From an uncultured Bacilli bacterium (GTDB taxonomy: Bacteria; Bacillota_I; Bacilli_A; RF39; UBA660), in contig CANQGH010000015.1 in NCBI GenBank assembly GCA_947601845.1, positions 1-36,141 of the forward strand: a stretch of DNA of 36,141 nucleotides, given 5' to 3'. The notes beneath the pieces were generated by a model that worked only from the letters and a program-made list of their open reading frames with translations, was not told the DNA's origin and ran no database searches. Positions 32,871 through 36,141 of the stretch are shown here, piece by piece. The position numbers and the translations under genes were made by a program. Positions within the stretch are counted from its first letter, which is position 1. Each line of letters begins with the position of its first letter.

Positions 32871-33899
32871 ATGAAGAAATTTGTAAGCAAACATAAGCAA
32901 TTAATCATAATTATAGTTATTGTATTAGTAATAGGGGGAATTGCCTTAGGTAATAAGATATATAAGAATTTCTATTTGACTTCAGAAGTTTATCGTACTT
33001 GTAATGATGATGGACTAACTACTCTTTCATGTAAGTATTATATGTTCCAGAAAAGTGGTAAAGTTTATTCAATAACTCAGAATATTAGCTATAAAAAAGA
33101 TTTTGATGAGAGAGAAAATATTGAAAAACTGTTATTAAAGCATGGAATTGATAATGTTATCAAAAAATGTAGTGGGTATGGATATTGTAAAGATGTATTA
33201 GAAGTTAGTGATACCATGACTGGAGTCTATACTATTAATTCTGGGAGAATTACAATTGATTGGGATTCTGAATACGATACCAGGTCTTATTTTAAAATTA
33301 AAGATGGAGCGATTTGGGCTTTAGACTCTGATATGCAAATAACAAACACCTCATATTATCCAGTTGGAAAAGATAAAGAGTGGGAAAAATGCAGAAAAAA
33401 TAATAATTGTGATGAAGTGTTTTCTATTGATGATCCACTAAATGATTTTGATTATAGCACTTTGCATCTAGGCTATGAAAATATGCTTGACTTTGAAAAC
33501 TATAAATATAATTGTAACTATGTTTTTCAATATGCGTATAAGGATATTACTGGTGATGGTATTGATGAAATGTTAGTTCGTAGTAGTTATAATGGCAATG
33601 ATTGGAATCTAGTACAAATTTATTATGGTAATACGTGGATAGAGAAAATATTACCTTTAGGTGATGATGAACTTCCATATGATTCTACCACTATATCCGA
33701 AGTTTATGAGGGAGGATATATTTATATTTATGGAAAACATCTATCAGGTGGTTATTATAAGGTTTCAGAAGATGGATTCTTATTAGATTATGTTGGAGAT
33801 TCTGAATATGATTTGCCTAATCAAAAATCGTTATATGACACAATAACAAATTGGCAAGCAATTAATCAAGATGAAGAATATTGTAAAAGGTATGAATAG
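32871..33899 (+). CDS. Membrane-anchored extracellular protein of unknown function
   Basis: 342 residues: a basic N-terminus (KKFVSKHK), one TM helix (about 10-29, IIIIVIVLVIGGIALG) and an outer domain with several Cys (CNDDGL, SCKYY, KKCSGYGYCKD, KCRKNNNCDE). Near residue 220, YKDITGDGIDEMLVRSS has the D-x-x-G-D-G-x-D-E spacing of calcium-binding EF-hand-like or FG-GAP/VCBS-type loops, common in Firmicutes surface proteins, so calcium binding is likely. The overall function is unknown to me. No lipobox Cys follows the TM segment, so it is held by the helix. It is monocistronic between two terminators. Confidence 0.65.
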   Translation: MKKFVSKHKQLIIIIVIVLVIGGIALGNKIYKNFYLTSEVYRTCNDDGLTTLSCKYYMFQKSGKVYSITQNISYKKDFDERENIEKLLLKHGIDNVIKKCSGYGYCKDVLEVSDTMTGVYTINSGRITIDWDSEYDTRSYFKIKDGAIWALDSDMQITNTSYYPVGKDKEWEKCRKNNNCDEVFSIDDPLNDFDYSTLHLGYENMLDFENYKYNCNYVFQYAYKDITGDGIDEMLVRSSYNGNDWNLVQIYYGNTWIEKILPLGDDELPYDSTTISEVYEGGYIYIYGKHLSGGYYKVSEDGFLLDYVGDSEYDLPNQKSLYDTITNWQAINQDEEYCKRYE

Positions 33900-33936
33900 T
33901 TATAAGTAGAAATATGTGATAAGCAAAGAGATGAAT

Positions 33937-33969
33937 AGAGGTTATTTGTTTAAATATAATCTCTTTTTT
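33937..33969 (+). terminator. Rho-independent terminator of the 32871 gene
   Basis: Stem AGAGGTTAT/ATAATCTCT (33937-33945 and 33956-33964) with one G-U pair, 10-nt loop, then TTTTT to 33969. Confidence 0.75.
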
Positions 33970-33970
33970 G

Positions 33971-34046
33971 CAAAAGTGTGATTATTTTGCCAAAAAAAGT
34001 TACAAAAGTGTGATAAAAATAAGAATATTTCTAGCAAAAGTGTGAT
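33971..34046 (+). repeat. Three 12-bp direct repeats with exact 32-bp period
   Basis: CAAAAGTGTGAT occurs identically at 33971-33982, 34003-34014 and 34035-34046. Start-to-start distance is 32 bp both times, close to three turns of B-DNA, so all copies face the same side of the helix. The intervening 20 bp are not conserved. The third copy abuts the TGATATAAT promoter, sharing its first bases. This has the look of an operator array for the ATPase gene downstream. Confidence 0.85.
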
Positions 34047-34051
34047 ATAAT
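34043..34051 (+). promoter_or_regulatory. Extended -10 promoter of the AAA/DUF4143 gene
   Basis: TGATATAAT, perfect -10 (34046-34051) with TGn. The TGAT part is the end of the third direct repeat, so a protein bound to that repeat would block RNA polymerase. Confidence 0.65.
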
Positions 34052-34070
34052 GTTAACAGAGGTGATAAAT

Positions 34071-35375
34071 ATGAAAAGATTTATAACTAAAAAACTTATT
34101 GCATGGAAAAATAGTAAAGATAGAAAACCCTTGATTTTAAAGGGTGCAAGACAAGTAGGCAAAACTTATATTCTTAAAGAATTTGGTGAGAGTAACTATG
34201 ATGATGTAGCTTATTTTAATTTTGATCATGATGAAGGATTAGCTAACCTCTTTATTGATACTAAAGATCCAAAAAGAATTATTGAGCAATTATCTCTTGC
34301 TAACGGGAAGAAAATAAGTCCGGAATCTACCTTAATAATTTTTGATGAGATTCAAGAATGTCCTAATGCCTTAAATTCATTAAAATATTTTTACGAAGAA
34401 GCTAATGAATATCATATAGTTTGTGCTGGATCGTTATTAGGAATTCGTTTATCTAAAACATCTTTTCCTGTGGGAAAGGTAGATTTTTTAAATTTATATC
34501 CTATGACATTTAGTGAATTTTTAATTGCTGATAATAAAGAAAATCTTGTTGAAGTAATGCAACAAACTAAAGAAATAAAACAAATACCTAAAATTTTTGA
34601 AGACCAATTAATTGAAAAATTAAAAACATATTACATTGTGGGCGGAATGCCAGAGGCTGTTTTTAGTTGGGTCAATGATAAAGATATAGAGAAAGTTAAT
34701 AAAATACAACAAAATATTTTAGATTCTTATGAGCATGATTTTTCAAAGCATGTTGATTCTACTGAAGCTAATAAAATATCACTTATATGGAATGGTATAC
34801 CATCTCAGTTAGCTAGAGAAAATAAAAAATTCGTTTATCAAGTAGTTAAAAATGGGGCAAGGGTGCGAGAATATGAAGGAGCTTTAAATTGGTTAAAAGA
34901 TACACATTTAATTTCTAAATGTTATTTGGTTAGTAAATGCGCTTTTCCTTTAAAGGCTTATGTTGAATTATCTGCATATAAGATTTATATGATGGATATA
35001 GGATTACTTAGACAAATGGCGAAATTAGATAGTAGTATTATTTTAGAAGGTAACAAATTGTTGGAAGAATTTAAAGGCTCATTTACTGAAAATTATGTTG
35101 CCAATACCTTAAACTATTTATTAGATGAAGCGCCAAATTATTTTACTTTTGATAGAAATGAAATAGACTTTGTTATTCAAAGAAAGAATAAGATTATTCC
35201 TATAGAGGTAAAATCTGATAAAAACACTAATAATAATAGTTTAACTAAATATAATGCTGAAAATGATAATAAAATATCATTTAGGTTCTCTTTAAATAAT
35301 TTGGCAAAAGATGGGAAAATTGTTAATATTCCCTTATATTTTATCGAGTATATTAATAATCTTAATTTAGATTAA
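34071..35375 (+). CDS. AAA_14/DUF4143 family ATPase
   Basis: 434 residues. The N-terminal AAA domain has Walker A GARQVGKT (25-32), Walker B LIIFDEIQECPNAL (about 92-105) and sensor-like VCAGSLLG. The C-terminal DUF4143 domain ends with FDRNEIDFVIQ...IIPIEVKSDK (about 368-395), which has the D...ExK spacing of the PD-(D/E)xK nuclease fold. Proteins of this family are widespread in gut bacteria and archaea, often in several paralogous copies; a proven function is lacking. The start is ATG 34071, 5 nt after AGAGGTGA; an in-frame ATG at 34050 lies in the -10. It is monocistronic, bounded by terminators, and preceded by a three-copy operator-like array, which suggests tight regulation. Confidence 0.88.
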   Translation: MKRFITKKLIAWKNSKDRKPLILKGARQVGKTYILKEFGESNYDDVAYFNFDHDEGLANLFIDTKDPKRIIEQLSLANGKKISPESTLIIFDEIQECPNALNSLKYFYEEANEYHIVCAGSLLGIRLSKTSFPVGKVDFLNLYPMTFSEFLIADNKENLVEVMQQTKEIKQIPKIFEDQLIEKLKTYYIVGGMPEAVFSWVNDKDIEKVNKIQQNILDSYEHDFSKHVDSTEANKISLIWNGIPSQLARENKKFVYQVVKNGARVREYEGALNWLKDTHLISKCYLVSKCAFPLKAYVELSAYKIYMMDIGLLRQMAKLDSSIILEGNKLLEEFKGSFTENYVANTLNYLLDEAPNYFTFDRNEIDFVIQRKNKIIPIEVKSDKNTNNNSLTKYNAENDNKISFRFSLNNLAKDGKIVNIPLYFIEYINNLNLD

Positions 35376-35389
35376 AATAATTTTGTTTG

Positions 35390-35418
35390 ACTTTGTTCTT
35401 TAGAGAACAAAGTTTTTT
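35390..35418 (+). terminator. Rho-independent terminator of the AAA/DUF4143 gene
   Basis: Perfect 10-bp stem ACTTTGTTCT/AGAACAAAGT (35390-35399 and 35404-35413), loop TTAG, followed by TTTTT. Confidence 0.9.
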
Positions 35419-35440
35419 CATGTAATCGTGTTAGGTCACA

Positions 35441-35486
35441 TAAATAAAAAGCAACTGTCTAAAATTTGATTTTGCGGCAGTTACTT
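35441..35486 (-). terminator. Rho-independent terminator of mscL (minus strand)
   Basis: Read on the minus strand: AAGTAACTG (35486-35478) pairs with CAGTTGCTT (35457-35449) through one G-U, an inner AAAAT/ATTTT stem sits in the loop, and a T-rich run follows to 35441. It faces the AAA gene's terminator, so the two converging transcripts each have their own stop. Confidence 0.75.
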
Positions 35487-35507
35487 AAACTAATATTAGA
35501 TTTTAAT

Positions 35508-35954
35508 TTATTGCTTTGAACTCTTTTTTTGTTTCTTTAATAAGTCTCTAATTTCTTCTAGTAGTAATACATCTTCACTTTTCGGAACCTCTACAACTTC
35601 TTCTTGATGTTCTTCTTCTTTTTTCTTAACAAAGAACCGGTTAACAAATTTGATTAAGACAAAGATACAGAAAGCTACAATTAAAAAATCAATGATGTTT
35701 TGAATAAATGACCCATAAGCAATATTAGCATCACCTATTTTAATGGATAATCTAGATAAATCATGTCCACCTAAAATAATACCGATTAATGGTGTTAATA
35801 TATCGTTAACTAATGATGTAACAATTTTTGTAAAAGCTCCACCAACAATAACACCTACAGCTAAGTCTAAAACATTTCCTCTTGCTATAAAAGTTTTAAA
35901 TTCATTAATGAATCCACTCATTTTTTTCTTATCTTCTTCAATCTTTTCCTTCAT
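35508..35954 (-). CDS. mscL: Large-conductance mechanosensitive channel
   Basis: 148 residues. MscL pentamers open under membrane tension and release solutes during hypo-osmotic shock. The N-terminal amphipathic helix is [14 protein letters not shown]1 is [19 protein letters not shown], followed by [16 protein letters not shown]2 is about 85-108, and a charged cytoplasmic helix ([11 protein letters not shown]) ends the protein. The start at 35954 is supported by GAGGTGG on the minus strand; the alternative Met at residue 12 also begins the usual MSGF-type N-terminus. It is the only gene on the minus strand in this window and converges on the AAA/DUF4143 gene. Confidence 0.95.
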   Translation of the reverse strand: MKEKIEEDKKKMSGFINEFKTFIARGNVLDLAVGVIVGGAFTKIVTSLVNDILTPLIGIILGGHDLSRLSIKIGDANIAYGSFIQNIIDFLIVAFCIFVLIKFVNRFFVKKKEEEHQEEVVEVPKSEDVLLLEEIRDLLKKQKKSSKQ

Positions 35955-35975
35955 TATCTTACCACCTCAATTATA

Positions 35976-35984
35976 ATTATAACA
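35976..35984 (-). promoter_or_regulatory. Extended -10 promoter of mscL
   Basis: On the minus strand TGTTATAAT, consensus hexamer with TGn extension, about 22 nt upstream of the mscL start codon. Confidence 0.55.
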
Positions 35985-36088
35985 CATGGTTAGCAAAATA
36001 AAAATGTATTTGTGTATTTAGGGTTAAAAATGGAGGGGAGAAAATAACAGTTAAATTTATACTTCCCAAGTTTCGCACTTATTAAAGC

Positions 36089-36137
36089 AAAAAATCACCA
36101 TTTAGCCCAGTGTTTATAAGGATTTATAGTGATTTTT
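36089..36137. terminator. Possible terminator hairpin at window end
   Basis: AAAAATCAC (36090-36098) and GTGATTTTT (36129-36137) form a 9-bp stem over a long 30-nt loop, with A-rich and T-rich flanks on either strand. It may end a gene beyond the window. The rest of 35985-36141 holds no gene I can support; GGAGGGGAG at 36031-36039 looks like a ribosome site but no start codon and frame follow it. Confidence 0.35.
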
Positions 36138-36141
36138 ATTT

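Noticed and set aside
33971-34046. Three evenly spaced repeats considered as a small CRISPR array
   Set aside because: The repeat is only 12 bp with 20-bp intervals, there are no cas genes, and the last copy is part of a promoter; an operator array fits better.

Overview
The window comes from an AT-rich, low-GC Gram-positive (Bacillota) genome. Protein similarities and gene order point to Bacilli or a Mollicutes-related gut lineage; this is judged from sequence motifs, not from a tree. It uses the standard bacterial code: UGA is a real stop, and prfB (release factor 2) is present with its programmed +1 frameshift at an in-frame UGA. That rules out the Mycoplasma-type code. The organism makes a cell wall and envelope, shown by an M23 murein hydrolase with FtsEX, by lgt, secE and mscL, and by a large exported surface protein.

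Layout. 1-1521: 3' end of an exported surface protein, cut by the window edge. 1590-6775: clpC, prfB and two tandem YitT-type membrane proteins. 6844-9606: tightly overlapped ftsE-ftsX-M23 hydrolase, a divisome cell-wall module. 9722-10720: unknown protein with an HEVGH motif. 10886-17681: uvrB, a radical SAM/SPASM protein, a DUF7666-like protein, a YqeG-type HAD phosphatase and uvrA. 17692-18947: a YvlD/holin-4-like membrane protein and lgt. 19013-22318: secE, nusG, rplK, rplA, rplJ, rplL, with leader RNAs in front of rplK, rplA and rplJ. 22464-24767: two accessory envelope genes, a GtrII-like glucosyltransferase and a membrane-anchored unknown. 24874-32803: rsmC-like ybxB, rpoB, rpoC. 32871-35375: a membrane-anchored protein of unknown function and an AAA/DUF4143 ATPase behind a three-copy repeat array. 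35508-35954: mscL, the only gene on the minus strand.

The translation/transcription block follows the usual Firmicutes order secE-nusG-rplKAJL-ybxB-rpoBC, with two departures. First, the GtrII-like gene and its neighbour are inserted between rplL and ybxB. Second, the block stops at rpoC with a strong terminator instead of continuing to rpsL-rpsG-fusA.

The strongest unusual signals are: (1) an 11-G run forming most of the 16-nt spacer between a perfect -35 and a good -10 in front of the GtrII-like gene, which looks like a slipped-strand phase-variable promoter for a surface-sugar gene; (2) three identical 12-bp direct repeats spaced exactly 32 bp apart, the last running into the -10 of the AAA/DUF4143 gene; (3) Asn in RpoB at the position of E. 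coli His526, which predicts natural rifampicin resistance; (4) an 18-bp hairpin between the apparent promoter and the start of ybxB. Many promoters here carry an extended -10 (TGn before the hexamer).
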